A stretch of 64,000 bases of DNA. It comes from Fictibacillus arsenicus. Lineage in GTDB: Bacteria; Bacillota; Bacilli; Bacillales; Fictibacillaceae. Location of the stretch: the NCBI RefSeq assembly GCF_001999465.1, contig NZ_MQMF01000005.1, positions 1 through 64,000 of the forward strand, given 5' to 3'. Below, piece by piece: positions 55,355 to 64,000 of the stretch. The position numbers were made by a program, and so were the translations under genes. How positions within the stretch are numbered: the stretch's first letter is position 1; every line of letters begins with the position of its first letter. Below the pieces are notes generated by a model that made no database searches, had not been told where the DNA came from, and was given only the letters and a program-made list of their open reading frames with translations.

Positions 55355-56386
55355 CTATAAAGCATCCATTAGTTGAAACATCGGCAAAAGCATAGAAGCA
55401 AACATAAGCAGGACAAAACCACCAATAATAGCAAAAAGGATAGGCTGTATTTTTTGCAGATTAGAAAGGACTTTCTCCTCCAACTCTATAAATATCCACT
55501 CTCCATATTGAACGAGCTCAAATCCTAGTGCCCCTTGTGCTTGTCCGAAACGAATAATATCCGTCATTTCCTTTGCATAAAAAGGTTTATGAAGTAAAAG
55601 CTCGGGCAATGTTTTTCCATCCAATAAACCTTTTTGCAGCCTCATACTCTCTTCTTGAAAAAAACCTTTTTTCATATGATTTTCCATTACGATTAATGCA
55701 TCTGTTACCGGCAAACCGCTTTTTAACATAGAACCAAAGTTAATGCTGAAATAATGTGAGTTCATCAGCAAAAGAAATTTCTTTAAAAAGGGTATAGATG
55801 TTAATAACCTCATCTGATCAGAGTAGCTTGTGTTTTTCCTTATATAGTAAACAGCGATCCATCCAACCAGAAATGTTAATAAAGCTGCAATTAGGAGGTA
55901 AGGAAACAAAGATAGGAAAGACAGCATTATTGAGGTGAACGCGGGTGTCTTTACTTCCAAAGAAGAAAAAAGAAGAGAAAATTGAGGAAATAAAAAATAG
56001 TAAAAAAGAATACCGATCCAAACTGTAAGAAATAACAAAAATAAAGGATATCTAATCGCTTTATTTAATCGCTCTCGCCATTCTGCCTTTTTTCTCATAT
56101 AATTTCCGTTTTCCATTAAACTGTCTGTTAAATTTCCGTTAACGCTGTTTATAGATAATGAACTTATTACTTCATCCGGCAAATTTAATTTTGAGAAAAC
56201 ATCTAGAACAGAATTACCTGCAGACAATGCTTCTAATAATTCTTCTATTAAATGCTGTTCTTTATCAGGTAAATGCGATTTTAAAAGTTCTATGCTTTTA
56301 TTGATCGAGTAACCATGACTTTGCAAAAGTCCAAGTTTATAAAGGAAAATGCCTTGAGAAGCTCTTTTCCACTTCTTCTTAAACAT
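55355..56386 (-). CDS. comGB: Competence pilus membrane platform ComGB
   Basis: A 343-residue GspF/PilC-type polytopic protein with two GspF repeats (about residues 10-130 and 205-335) and helices near 110-135, 155-180 and 310-330. It anchors the pseudopilus assembly motor. ATG 56386 overlaps comGA by eight bases; GGGGTGG lies upstream. Confidence 0.9.
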   Translation of the reverse strand: MFKKKWKRASQGIFLYKLGLLQSHGYSINKSIELLKSHLPDKEQHLIEELLEALSAGNSVLDVFSKLNLPDEVISSLSINSVNGNLTDSLMENGNYMRKKAEWRERLNKAIRYPLFLLFLTVWIGILFYYFLFPQFSLLFSSLEVKTPAFTSIMLSFLSLFPYLLIAALLTFLVGWIAVYYIRKNTSYSDQMRLLTSIPFLKKFLLLMNSHYFSINFGSMLKSGLPVTDALIVMENHMKKGFFQEESMRLQKGLLDGKTLPELLLHKPFYAKEMTDIIRFGQAQGALGFELVQYGEWIFIELEEKVLSNLQKIQPILFAIIGGFVLLMFASMLLPMFQLMDAL

Positions 56387-57440
56387 TCCCATGCCACCCC
56401 ATCCATCTTTCATAACTTTCTTTCGTTACAAATCCTGCTGCATATGCGTGATTAAAATAATATGGGAGACTTTTATAAAACGGCGGAACGGAGGTGTCTT
56501 GCTTAAAAGCAGTTTCCAAATCTTGATTACTTAAGATTTCATAAATCCCTACTCTTCTAAAAGTCCTTGATTTAAAACAAAAGTCACTGCAATGATCACC
56601 GCAAAAACGGCAGGGCATGGAAATCAGACTTTGCGAAACTACACCCATTAATGTCTGTTTCAATTCTGCCTCGCGGATTCCAAACTCCCTTAAACGTTCT
56701 AAACAGCCTATACAATCCGAGGCATGCATAGTTGAGAGAACTAAATGCCCTGTTAATGACGCACGGATAACTAGCCGGGCTGCAGCTTCATCGCGTATTT
56801 CTCCTATCATGATGACATCGGGATCGTGCCGCAATAAAGATTTAAATCCTTCACCATATGTTACACCAGCTTTTTCATTAATTTCCATTTGAAGAAATGT
56901 GTCAACTTTTCGTTCAACAGGATCTTCTAAAGTAACTACCTGACGCTTGTAGTGGTGTTGGAGGTATTGAAGCAAAGAATAGAGCATTGTCGTTTTTCCT
57001 GAACCGGTAGGGCCAGTAAATAATAACAAACCACTTGAACGTTTAATGAGAAAAATGAGTTTTTGAAGTGCATGCGGGAAGAGTGATAATTCATTAATTG
57101 AAAAGGATTCTTGCTGAGGAAGTATGCGGATTACAAGAGATTCATTAAATGCAGAAGGAATGGAAGAAAGTCGAAGATGTACGTTAATATTATCTATTAG
57201 TACATCCATAGCACCGCTTTGAGGTTTACGGTGTTCACCGATATCCATTCTGGCTGAATACTTGAAATGAGAAATGACACGGACGTACTCTTCGAAATTA
57301 AGAGTTCTGTATTCGAGCAATCTTTCATCAATGCGAAATTGTACTACTCCTCCTTTTTTTAATGGGATGAAATGAATGTCAGATGCATTTTGATTTACCG
57401 CATCATGCAAAATTAAACTGCCTAAAATTTTTATTGGCAA
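56379..57440 (-). CDS. comGA: Competence pilus assembly ATPase ComGA
   Basis: A 353-residue GspE/PilB-type ATPase. DAVNQNASDIHFIP is the N-terminal domain hallmark, Walker A is FTGPTGSGKTT near residue 145, the Asp box is VVTLEDPVE, Walker B is MIGEIRDEAAA, and a Cys cluster CRFCGDHCSDFC lies near 280. The start is a TTG at 57440, ten bases after GGAGG; an in-frame TAA stands two codons upstream so no longer form exists. First gene of comGA-GG. Confidence 0.93.
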   Translation of the reverse strand: MPIKILGSLILHDAVNQNASDIHFIPLKKGGVVQFRIDERLLEYRTLNFEEYVRVISHFKYSARMDIGEHRKPQSGAMDVLIDNINVHLRLSSIPSAFNESLVIRILPQQESFSINELSLFPHALQKLIFLIKRSSGLLLFTGPTGSGKTTMLYSLLQYLQHHYKRQVVTLEDPVERKVDTFLQMEINEKAGVTYGEGFKSLLRHDPDVIMIGEIRDEAAARLVIRASLTGHLVLSTMHASDCIGCLERLREFGIREAELKQTLMGVVSQSLISMPCRFCGDHCSDFCFKSRTFRRVGIYEILSNQDLETAFKQDTSVPPFYKSLPYYFNHAYAAGFVTKESYERWMGWHGNV

Positions 57441-57563
57441 GCATTATCGGCCTCCTTTTTGTTTCGTGTTATAAAACATACTTCACACAAATTAAAATTC
57501 CTTCATCTTTTTTTGAAATAACGCATATAAATTTCGACACGGCTCATACTATTATTGTTGTAT

Positions 57564-57638
57564 TGGGCTATAGCCAAGCGGTAAGGCAACGGACTTTGAC
57601 TCCGTCATGCGTTGGTTCGAATCCAGCTAGCCCAGCCA
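57564..57638 (+). tRNA. trnQ: tRNA-Gln (UUG)
   Basis: 75 bases including an encoded CCA. Acceptor TGGGCTA/TAGCCCA pairs perfectly, the anticodon loop is CTTTGAC (anticodon UUG), the T loop is GGTTCGAATCC, and the D region has AGCCAAGCGGTAAGGC. Isolated single tRNA between comGA and mgsR. Confidence 0.97.
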
Positions 57639-57640
57639 AA

Positions 57641-57668
57641 AAATATACACTCTTAAAGTTTAAGAGTG
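57641..57668 (-). terminator. Terminator of mgsR
   Basis: CACTCTTA (57648-57655) with TAAGAGTG (57661-57668), followed on the minus strand by TATATTTTTT, eight bases beyond the mgsR stop. Confidence 0.65.
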
Positions 57669-57675
57669 CATGATA

Positions 57676-58065
57676 TCAGGACACATGACTTGAAATGTGT
57701 TCTTTTTCATTTTTATGGCTTAACTTTTTCATATCGCCAGGGCTGTATCCAGCAATTAGCAGTTCTCCATCAGTTACGAGAGGACGTTTAAGCAGCTTAG
57801 GGTTCTTTGTTAGAAGTTCAAGCAATTCGTTTGTAGATAGATCATAAATATCTACATCAAGAGATTTAAAGGATTGGCTTCTTTTAGCCAAAATATCTTC
57901 AGTTCCCGCTTTCGTTAGCTTTAATAACTCTCTGAGCTCTTCTACTGAAGGTGTTTCTTTAAATAAGTGTCTTTCTTCAAATGATACTTTATTTTGTTTA
58001 AGCCACATTTTCGCTTTGCGACATGAAGTGCAGCTAGGATATGTGTAAAACGTAATCGAATTCAT
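57676..58065 (-). CDS. mgsR: Spx-family stress regulator MgsR
   Basis: A 129-residue ArsC/Spx-fold protein. The redox switch CTSC (Cys12, Cys15) and KLLKRPLVTDGELLIAGY are diagnostic. In B. subtilis MgsR (YqgZ) binds RNA polymerase and controls a subset of the general stress regulon. A sigma-B promoter lies upstream, which agrees with that role. Spx itself is nearer to identical across Bacilli, so this is the paralogue. Confidence 0.9.
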   Translation of the reverse strand: MNSITFYTYPSCTSCRKAKMWLKQNKVSFEERHLFKETPSVEELRELLKLTKAGTEDILAKRSQSFKSLDVDIYDLSTNELLELLTKNPKLLKRPLVTDGELLIAGYSPGDMKKLSHKNEKEHISSHVS

Positions 58066-58090
58066 ATAACTTCACTCCTTTTGGTTTACA

Positions 58091-58116
58091 TTACCTTTAA
58101 AAGAGGCATAATAAAC
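58091..58116 (-). promoter_or_regulatory. Sigma-B promoter of mgsR
   Basis: Minus strand: -35 GTTTAT (58116-58111), 14-base spacer, -10 AGGTAA (58096-58091), against the consensus GTTTAA - N12-15 - GGGTAT. Confidence 0.7.
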
Positions 58117-58249
58117 CAAAATTAACCTACTTCGAGTAATTATATTTACTTTGTCTTTTTATCCGCTTACAATTGTCATTTACAAGAGAGTGGAAACTCA
58201 TATATAATACTAAAGGATACAAGTATTGGCGAAAAAAGGAGGGATACAT

Positions 58250-58498
58250 ATGTCAAGAATGTATAAGGTTTTGGGCTTTTGGACAGGAATCATTGGTGTC
58301 ATGGCTTATCTTGGCGATATGCAGGACATGGCGTTATTGTTCCTAGGACAAACGATTATGTTCGTTTCATTAGGTTATTTGAACTTATCTGAACGTATGT
58401 ATATTTATATCTTTGGTGCTTATTTAACAGTTTTCTTTGTCGGATTTACATACTGGTCAACATTTATGATGACTCCTGGAGCTGGCGGAGGCCATTAA
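58250..58498 (+). CDS. yqgY: DUF2626 family small membrane protein
   Basis: An 82-residue protein with three membrane helices (about residues 6-20, 27-45 and 52-72) ending PGAGGGH. DUF2626/YqgY family, function unknown. AAAAGGAGGGATACAT precedes ATG 58250. Confidence 0.87.
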   Translation: MSRMYKVLGFWTGIIGVMAYLGDMQDMALLFLGQTIMFVSLGYLNLSERMYIYIFGAYLTVFFVGFTYWSTFMMTPGAGGGH

Positions 58499-58532
58499 TA
58501 TTTAAAAAAGTTCATATTAGCTTATAAAAAAA

Positions 58533-58560
58533 TGGACCGTTATAAAACGGTCCGTTTTTT
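58533..58560 (+). terminator. Terminator between yqgY and the MidA-type gene
   Basis: GGACCGT (58534-58540) with ACGGTCC (58547-58553), followed by GTTTTTTTT on the plus strand. The left A-run could serve the minus strand, where the next gene's stop codon lies within the stem. Confidence 0.85.
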
Positions 58561-59628
58561 TTGTTGCATCACAACTTGAAAGCCGTTCGCCAGAGAACTG
58601 TCTAAAAGGAATGACCTGATTGCCCTGTTCCTTTTATGTTCAGCAGAGAAAGGATCTGTACCCACAGCGTCATTCAAAAGAGATAACATACCCTCTTTTA
58701 ATAGAAATTCACCTTGCATACTAAATTGTATGGTTTCAATGCCATGTTTTTTCGCAGAACTTTCAACTTGATCCCAGTCTACATGATAAGTTATATCCAT
58801 CTTACCCGGGTAAAAAAGAGGGTTATTTTCAATTTTATGCTTATGATATCCGCGTATACTGCCTTCTTTCAAAGCTTCTTCATTCCATTCATCACCACTA
58901 TATCCGTAATCCACAAAGAAATAAACACTTTGCTCAGCTGTCCATTCATAAATATCTTTCAGCCAATTCATCATCTGAAAGGACACTTCAAGATCAAAAT
59001 CACTTCTTCTTGATGCGAATAATTGATCTAACCATATCGAATGATCAGATGTTTTTATATAGTTTAATCGAATTTCATCTTTATCTTCTTCAAATATAAC
59101 AACTTTCTCATACCAGCTGTTTTTTTGTTTACGAAAAACCCGTATAGGAAAAGCATCTAGTACTTCATTCGCAAAAATAATACCTTTAAAATCCGGATAA
59201 GTTTCTTTTAATTCTTCAAATGAACTAAAAATGGTCACAGAAGAGGAACCTATTAATTCATTTTGGAGAAGCTGACGGTGGTAAGGACTTTTTTCAACGA
59301 TGATATATGATAGTTGCTTCTCAAAACCGTAATCTTTCCAGCTGGATAAAACTTGTTTCGCGAACCGGCCAGTTCCTGCTCCAAATTCGATTACGACAGG
59401 GTCTAAATCGTGTTCATGTATAGTTTTTGCAAAAATATTAGCCCAAACTTTTCCGAAAACATCTGAAACGGAACTGGATGTATAAAAATCCCCGTTTTTC
59501 CCAATTTTCTTCTGTTCATTCATGTAATATCCGTAATCAGGATGATAAAGAGCCCATTCCATAAATTGCTCCATCGTCATCCAGTGGTTCTGGTGCAAAA
59601 AACTTTTTATATCATCCTTCAGGCTCAA
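58540..59628 (-). CDS. MidA/NDUFAF7-type SAM-dependent methyltransferase
   Basis: A 362-residue DUF185 methyltransferase. MEWALYHPDYGYYMN and GKNGDFYTSSSVSDVFG are the family N-terminal signatures; VIEFGAGTGRFAKQVL is the SAM-binding motif; IIFANEVLDAFPIRVF is the conserved catalytic region. Eukaryotic homologues methylate an arginine of complex I; the bacterial substrate is unknown. Starts one base after the MBL hydrolase stop, so cotranscribed. Confidence 0.87.
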   Translation of the reverse strand: MSLKDDIKSFLHQNHWMTMEQFMEWALYHPDYGYYMNEQKKIGKNGDFYTSSSVSDVFGKVWANIFAKTIHEHDLDPVVIEFGAGTGRFAKQVLSSWKDYGFEKQLSYIIVEKSPYHRQLLQNELIGSSSVTIFSSFEELKETYPDFKGIIFANEVLDAFPIRVFRKQKNSWYEKVVIFEEDKDEIRLNYIKTSDHSIWLDQLFASRRSDFDLEVSFQMMNWLKDIYEWTAEQSVYFFVDYGYSGDEWNEEALKEGSIRGYHKHKIENNPLFYPGKMDITYHVDWDQVESSAKKHGIETIQFSMQGEFLLKEGMLSLLNDAVGTDPFSAEHKRNRAIRSFLLDSSLANGFQVVMQQKKRTVL

Positions 59629-59629
59629 T

Positions 59630-60262
59630 TTAAAACCCGCCTAAGAAAGGATTTGAATCCATTTCCATTCCAATTGTCGTCTCAGGACCATGACCAGATA
59701 GTACAACTGTTTCTTCAGGAAGCTGCAATAATTTCTCATGAATACTCTTTAGCAATGTATCCTGACAGCCTCCGTTAAGATCGGTTCTCCCAATACTTCC
59801 GGCAAATAGTGCATCTCCTGAAAATACAGCTCCTGCACCCTTCAAATAATAGGATACACTCCCTGGTGAATGCCCAGGAGTAGTTAATACATCAAAAGAA
59901 AATGAGCCAATCTTTAAGCTTCTATCATTATCCGTTAATAAGTGACTAGCAGGCTTAGCTGTGATATTTTGTCCAAAATACTTTGACCCGTTCTTTTTTG
60001 TATCAGTGAGCCAATCTTGCTCTTTTTTATGAATATATAATGGCAGCTGGTATTTTTCCCGTACTTGATCCACTGCACCTATGTGATCAAAGTGAGCATG
60101 CGTCAGCAAAACAGCCAGTGGTTTTAACTTTAGTGATTCTATAGTTTGAATAATTTTGGAACCTTCACTCCCTGGATCTAAAATTATCGCTTCATTTTTT
60201 GAATCATAAAGGATATATGTATTTTCTTGAACAGGTCCTACAGTTAGCTTTTTCCATCTCAT
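59630..60262 (-). CDS. yqgX: MBL-fold hydrolase YqgX (glyoxalase II-like)
   Basis: A 210-residue metallo-beta-lactamase-fold enzyme with the zinc motif THAHFDHIG (HxHxDH), a third His in TTPGHSPGSVSYYL and FSGDALFAGSIGRTD. Probably a thioester hydrolase such as glyoxalase II; in B. subtilis YqgX has been linked to bacillithiol-dependent methylglyoxal detoxification. GGAGGTATAAAC precedes the ATG. Confidence 0.88.
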   Translation of the reverse strand: MRWKKLTVGPVQENTYILYDSKNEAIILDPGSEGSKIIQTIESLKLKPLAVLLTHAHFDHIGAVDQVREKYQLPLYIHKKEQDWLTDTKKNGSKYFGQNITAKPASHLLTDNDRSLKIGSFSFDVLTTPGHSPGSVSYYLKGAGAVFSGDALFAGSIGRTDLNGGCQDTLLKSIHEKLLQLPEETVVLSGHGPETTIGMEMDSNPFLGGF

Positions 60263-60339
60263 GTTTATACCTCCAGTTCCAATTGCAAGTTCTCCCTTTC
60301 TATCTTACACTAAAATAGTCATATATACGGAGGAAATGC

Positions 60340-60735
60340 ATGAACATCTATTATGGTTTCGAAAACAATTTAGAGAGTTTTCCTTTTGTGGACCGGGAAG
60401 GTGACTTCATTATTACAGAGTATTGTTTTGAAGATTCAAAAGAAGCGATTCCGTTACTTTTAATAAAGCCCTATAAAACCTCTCTTCTTCTTGAGGATTA
60501 TGGATTCTTTTCCGAAAGTGGGAAATGTTATTTATATCTTGATATGATTTGTGCATTTTCTGTTAAGCAAGGAGATCAGAAGCAAATAGATATGTTTCTC
60601 CTGCAAGCTGAAGAAGAATTAGTTGCCGTTGAAAATGAAACGGAATCTATATATTTCTTCAGCCAGCATAATAAACCGCTTATACTAAAATGGGCATCAT
60701 CTTATCAGGTTAAGCCAGAATTCATATTGTTGTAA
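60340..60735 (+). CDS. Hypothetical protein
   Basis: A 131-residue acidic, soluble protein that I do not recognise. It is rich in Phe, Tyr and Leu with no signal peptide or membrane helix; the stretch YFFSQHNKPLILKWASSYQV near the end looks structured. ACGGAGGAAATGC precedes the ATG, a convincing ribosome site. It lies divergent from yqgX and upstream of yqgW. Confidence 0.7.
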   Translation: MNIYYGFENNLESFPFVDREGDFIITEYCFEDSKEAIPLLLIKPYKTSLLLEDYGFFSESGKCYLYLDMICAFSVKQGDQKQIDMFLLQAEEELVAVENETESIYFFSQHNKPLILKWASSYQVKPEFILL

Positions 60736-60846
60736 ATGTTCACTCGACAAATAAGGATAAAACAAGTAAAATAATACAAGGTTATACCTGTGTGAAAGCG
60801 TTATACATAGGATTGGTATTACTCCAAAGCAAGGGGGCACAGAATA

Positions 60847-61032
60847 ATGGGATTAGCCATTATATTCGGCTTAGTAGCTATTCTAGCTGCATTGGGACTA
60901 TTACGTTCGTTAAAAATTAAAAACTTAATGGCAGCAGGCTTCGCGTTTTTAACGTTTGCTGTATTTGGCTGGTTTACAGTCATGACTGTACTTGACGTAT
61001 TAGTTGGCAGCGGCGGTTCAACAGGCCATTAA
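60847..61032 (+). CDS. yqgW: DUF2759 family small membrane protein
   Basis: A 61-residue protein with two membrane helices (IIFGLVAILAALGLLRSL and GFAFLTFAVFGWFTVM) and a Gly/Ser-rich C terminus ending STGH. DUF2759/YqgW, function unknown. AAGGGGGCACAGAATA precedes the ATG. Confidence 0.85.
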   Translation: MGLAIIFGLVAILAALGLLRSLKIKNLMAAGFAFLTFAVFGWFTVMTVLDVLVGSGGSTGH

Positions 61033-61040
61033 AATCCGAA

Positions 61041-61073
61041 AAACCATCAGAATTATTGTTCTGATGGTTTTTC
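61041..61073 (+). terminator. Terminator between yqgW and yqgT
   Basis: 12-bp stem AAACCATCAGAA (61041-61052) with TTCTGATGGTTT (61059-61070), then T-rich. The A-rich left flank lets it serve both convergent genes. Confidence 0.88.
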
Positions 61074-61082
61074 TATATAAAC

Positions 61083-62276
61083 TTACATATACAAGCTGGC
61101 AATCAGGATACCTCGTGTTTCTTCATAAATTTTATCAAACTGTCCTAAAGGCAATGGGTTAACTCCAAACCCGAGTTCTATAGTAAAGCCAGGTCTTCTA
61201 AACTCCTGTATAAACCAGTCTTTATATCCTGCATAACTGTCAACATACCTGATGGCTTTATAACCACTGACCCGTTCAAATTCATCTGCAATCTGCTGGG
61301 ATACCGGCATAGGTTCTTCCCCTTCAAATCCCCAGTAAAGCTCTTTTCCTTGCGTATGAAGAGCAACTACCCTGTCAAAATCATACTTTTGTGCAGCCTG
61401 AGCCATGGCAATTGCCTCTGGTTCAGATAAAGGTGCTTTTCCAGGATAATCTCTTGGAGCTGGCTTTTTGGGCTTTCTTGGCTGTTCCATTTCCCATCTT
61501 GCAGGGAACTGATTGTTTAAATCCACGCCTCTAATATTGGCTTTCCATGATGAAAAGTCTTTTTTTCCTTTGTTTAAATTTAATACAAACTCTTTTAATT
61601 CTGCATCCTTTGGAGGACCATGTAGAACAAGGTCTACTCCATCGGGATCAACCATTGGTACGGCAAGTAAAGTGGTATTCTTGTAAAGATCGAGCGAAGA
61701 AACATCATTCATGGAGGCTTCAATTGTTAAAGCTCGAGCATACTCATTAATAAACTTCATGAGGATTGCTGTTGTTATCCATTCATTTCCGTGGAAGGAA
61801 CCGTTGATATGAACTTTTTTCTTTCCTTTACCAACGATAAGCATATCTATTGGCTTTCCTTGAACGGAATGTCCAATAGTTTGTTTTTTGATAAAAGGAT
61901 AAGTTTGCATTAAATGATCGATGTCCCTCTTTAGCACTTGGCTGTCATATTTACGTTTTCCTTGTATACAAGGAAATGGAAGGACATAAGGAATATTAAT
62001 TTCATCTTTTACAAATATCTCCTTAGGATCGACTTGCTGGTTAAATAAGTAAAGCGCATCAATGGGAATATCTTTTTCCTCAGCAATTTTGAAGAACGTG
62101 TCACCATTTTTTATTTTATAGCGCTGAACAGCGATTCCAGGCAGATGAACTTTTTTTCCTGCTTCAATATTTCCAGAATGCATATTGGGATTTGAATCTT
62201 TAATTAATATATAAGGGATAGACAAGAGTCTGGAATAGTACCAAAGCGAGTCTCCGTTCCTAACTAGAATTTCCAA
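61083..62276 (-). CDS. yqgT: LysM/M14 gamma-D-glutamyl-diaminopimelate peptidase YqgT
   Basis: A 397-residue peptidoglycan peptide hydrolase. Two N-terminal LysM repeats (about residues 3-47 and 52-96, e.g. YKIKNGDTFFKIAEEKDIPI) are followed by an M14 carboxypeptidase domain: zinc ligands in GSFHGNEWIT and ALHTQGKELYWG, catalytic Glu in GFTIELGFGVNPLP. No signal peptide, so it may act in the mother cell, as proposed for endopeptidase I of Bacilli (inference). Confidence 0.88.
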   Translation of the reverse strand: MEILVRNGDSLWYYSRLLSIPYILIKDSNPNMHSGNIEAGKKVHLPGIAVQRYKIKNGDTFFKIAEEKDIPIDALYLFNQQVDPKEIFVKDEINIPYVLPFPCIQGKRKYDSQVLKRDIDHLMQTYPFIKKQTIGHSVQGKPIDMLIVGKGKKKVHINGSFHGNEWITTAILMKFINEYARALTIEASMNDVSSLDLYKNTTLLAVPMVDPDGVDLVLHGPPKDAELKEFVLNLNKGKKDFSSWKANIRGVDLNNQFPARWEMEQPRKPKKPAPRDYPGKAPLSEPEAIAMAQAAQKYDFDRVVALHTQGKELYWGFEGEEPMPVSQQIADEFERVSGYKAIRYVDSYAGYKDWFIQEFRRPGFTIELGFGVNPLPLGQFDKIYEETRGILIASLYM

Positions 62277-62334
62277 TCAAAGCCCTCCCTAAAAACGTCC
62301 TCTTAAAGATGTATGATTGATGTTGTCATATATG

Positions 62335-62365
62335 CAAAAAAAGCACTTAGCCGAAGCTAAGTGCT
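62335..62365 (-). terminator. Terminator of the LtaS-type gene
   Basis: AGCACTTAGC (62342-62351) with GCTAAGTGCT (62356-62365), tetraloop CGAA, followed by seven T on the minus strand. Confidence 0.9.
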
Positions 62366-62375
62366 CTCTGTCTTA

Positions 62376-64000
62376 TTAATTATTTTGTTTTGCTTTGTCT
62401 TTATCATAAAAGCGAAGCAAGTCACCATAGATGATACGATCTGACATATCAAGTTCAGTTTTTGCACGTTCAGCATAAGGTTCACATGCATTTTCTTCGC
62501 CTTCAACTGGCTTACCAGTTGCCTTGTCGTAACACTTTCCATCTGTAAAGACATTATCTTTCGTAATATAAGAATTATCACGTAAAACTGCGAAATCTTC
62601 GCGGTCTTTAGAGAAAAGGTCTGATCCTAATTGAATATCACCTTTTGTGTCAATTCCCAGCAAGTGCAAGATTGTTGGTTTTAAGTCGATTTGTCCGCCG
62701 ACTGTATCCATCTGCTTGCCTTTTTCACCAGGCATATGAATGATCAATGGCACTTTCTGAAGCTGCGTTGATTCAAATGGGGTAATTTCTTTTCCTAAGA
62801 ATTGACCCATTGCATCATTGTGATTTTCAGAAATACCATAATGGTCACCATACATGATAAAGATAGAGTCTTCATATAACCCAGCTGCTTTTACATCTGC
62901 AAAGAACTCTTTCAATGCTTCATCCGTGTACCGTACAGTTGTAAAGTATCGGTTAACTGTTCCGTCATTTGAAGTCCATTCAGGAATCATTTCATCTTCT
63001 TCTTCTAACGTGAAAGGGAAGTGATTCGTTAAAGTAATATACTTTGTATAGAACGGCTTATTCATTGCCTGCATTTCTTTCAAGTGAGGAATAGACTGTT
63101 TAAAGAAATCTTTATCCTTTAATCCCCAACCGATTGAATTTTCAGGTGTAACTTCAAAATCTTTTAATGAGTAATAACGGTCATAGCCGAAATTATCATA
63201 CATAATATCACGGTTCCAGAAACTCTTGTTGTTCGCATGCTGTACTGAAGAGTAATAGCCTTGCTCTTTCAAGATCTCTGGCGTTGCATTGTATTGATTT
63301 TGTGAATGTGTAAAGAACACTGCTCCACTTGGAAGCGGATATAGTGAGTTATCTAGCAAGAACTCTGAATCAGATGTTTTCCCTTGCCCTGTCTGGTGAT
63401 AAAAGTTCGGGAAGTAATAGCTGTCTTTAATCAAGTCATTCATAAACGGTGTAATTTCTTTTCCGTTAACTGATTCATTAATAACAAAGTTTTGTGTTGA
63501 TTCTACAGAAATTACGAAAACATTTTTGCCTTTCGCTTTACCAAACATCTCAGGGTTCGGTTCTTTATAATTGGCACGTGTGTAGTTTTCAATATCCGTA
63601 ATTTCGCTTCCATCCGCGAATGCACGCTGAGCTTTTGCTTTAGACTGAATGATTGAATCATAAATATGGTAATTGTACGAACCAATATTCTTAATCAGCA
63701 TTTCACGGTCAAAAGTACGTGTTAATAACTGTGGACGCTCTGTTTCAGCAATTCCAACGTTAACGATAAAAAATACAATCGCTGCTGCATAAGTCAATGT
63801 AATCTGTTTGCGTGACGCACGAGCAGGACGGTAATCAGCACGTCTCATAAAGTAAGATAAAATTACGATGTCAACAAACACTAAAACGTCTGTTGGCTGA
63901 ATTAATTCAAAAACACTGTTTCCTAGATCACCCATGTTGCTTGTTTGAAACAACACTGGAATGGTAATAAAGTCGTTAAAGAATCTGTAAAAAACCATGT
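62376..64000 (-). CDS. yqgS: Lipoteichoic acid synthase family protein (5' end outside window)
   Basis: At least 540 residues; the start lies beyond the window edge. One or more membrane helices remain at the left ([20 protein letters not shown]), then the extracellular sulfatase-fold domain with the catalytic Thr in [10 protein letters not shown], metal ligands in [10 protein letters not shown] and MYGDHYGIS, and the His in FWNRD-adjacent segments. LtaS polymerises glycerol phosphate on the outer face of the membrane; position matches the paralogue YqgS rather than main LtaS. The C-terminal tail has two Cys (KCYD, NACEP). Confidence 0.88.
   Translation of the reverse strand, partial: MVFYRFFNDFITIPVLFQTSNMGDLGNSVFELIQPTDVLVFVDIVILSYFMRRADYRPARASRKQITLTYAAAIVFFIVNVGIAETERPQLLTRTFDREMLIKNIGSYNYHIYDSIIQSKAKAQRAFADGSEITDIENYTRANYKEPNPEMFGKAKGKNVFVISVESTQNFVINESVNGKEITPFMNDLIKDSYYFPNFYHQTGQGKTSDSEFLLDNSLYPLPSGAVFFTHSQNQYNATPEILKEQGYYSSVQHANNKSFWNRDIMYDNFGYDRYYSLKDFEVTPENSIGWGLKDKDFFKQSIPHLKEMQAMNKPFYTKYITLTNHFPFTLEEEDEMIPEWTSNDGTVNRYFTTVRYTDEALKEFFADVKAAGLYEDSIFIMYGDHYGISENHNDAMGQFLGKEITPFESTQLQKVPLIIHMPGEKGKQMDTVGGQIDLKPTILHLLGIDTKGDIQLGSDLFSKDREDFAVLRDNSYITKDNVFTDGKCYDKATGKPVEGEENACEPYAERAKTELDMSDRIIYGDLLRFYDKDKAKQNN

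Noticed and set aside
57441-57560. ComK box (AAAA-N5-TTTT pair) upstream of comGA
   Set aside because: A-rich and T-rich blocks occur (AAAAAAAGATGAAGGAATTTT) but the 5-base spacing is not met.
1-64000. CRISPR arrays, rRNA genes, complete insertion sequences
   Set aside because: None seen: the only repeats are the six dispersed copies, the attachment duplication and the five iterons.

Overview
The window is a 64 kb piece of a chromosome from an endospore-forming member of the Bacillaceae. It carries spo0A, spoIVB, the complete spoIIIAA-AH operon, splB and the seven-gene comG operon, and the gene order follows the yqiW-to-yqgS arc of Bacillus subtilis almost gene for gene. Starts preceded by strong GGAGG sites are frequent, and TTG or GTG starts are common. 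A cobalamin-dependent class II ribonucleotide reductase and an OLE RNA/OapA locus point to an alkaliphile-like Bacillus lineage (inference) rather than to B. subtilis itself.

Layout. 1-10811 (minus strand): bacilliredoxin, then the ptb-bcd-buk-lpdV-bkdAA-bkdAB-bkdB operon for branched-chain amino acid breakdown, led by a textbook sigma-54 promoter with an upstream palindrome and by the activator gene bkdR. 10959-11195: yqzF. 11471-12434: remnant of an integrative element at the 3' end of spo0A, with duplicated attachment sequences and a decayed tyrosine integrase. 12371-25719: spo0A, spoIVB, recN, argR, tlyA, dxs, oapA, OLE RNA, ispA, xseB, xseA, folD, nusB. 26158-34122: yqhY, accC, accB, spoIIIAH to spoIIIAA. 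34658-37357: efp, Xaa-Pro peptidase, aroQ, yqhR. 37551-45855: yqhQ, yqhP, patatin-like protein, mntR, splB, nrdJ-type RNR, lipM, yqhL. 45900-50085: glycine cleavage operon (gcvT-gcvPA-gcvPB) behind a glycine riboswitch. 50208-57440: SNF2 helicase yqhH, yqhG, yqzE, aroK and comGG to comGA. 57564-64000: tRNA-Gln, mgsR, small membrane proteins, MidA-type methyltransferase, MBL hydrolase, LysM/M14 peptidase and an LtaS-type protein that runs off the window edge.

How the genes work together. Leucine dehydrogenase, the branched-chain ketoacid dehydrogenase, phosphotransbutyrylase and butyrate kinase turn branched amino acids into acyl-CoA primers and ATP. accB/accC supply malonyl-CoA for the same fatty acid pathway. 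LipM octanoylates GcvH, which serves both the glycine cleavage system and, by way of lipoyl relay, the BkdB E2. spo0A, spoIVB and spoIIIA form successive stages of the sporulation programme, and splB repairs spore DNA at germination. ispA and dxs make isoprenoids, with the OLE RNA and its membrane partner OapA between them.

Most notable: the OLE RNA/OapA locus; the attachment-site scar in spo0A, which changes the last residues of Spo0A and supplies a new terminator; a family of six MITE-like intergenic repeats; five 9-bp iterons spaced 20-21 bp apart upstream of spoIIIA; a likely homopolymer frameshift at the start of xseB; and comGD/comGF genes without a conventional start codon for a normal prepilin leader.
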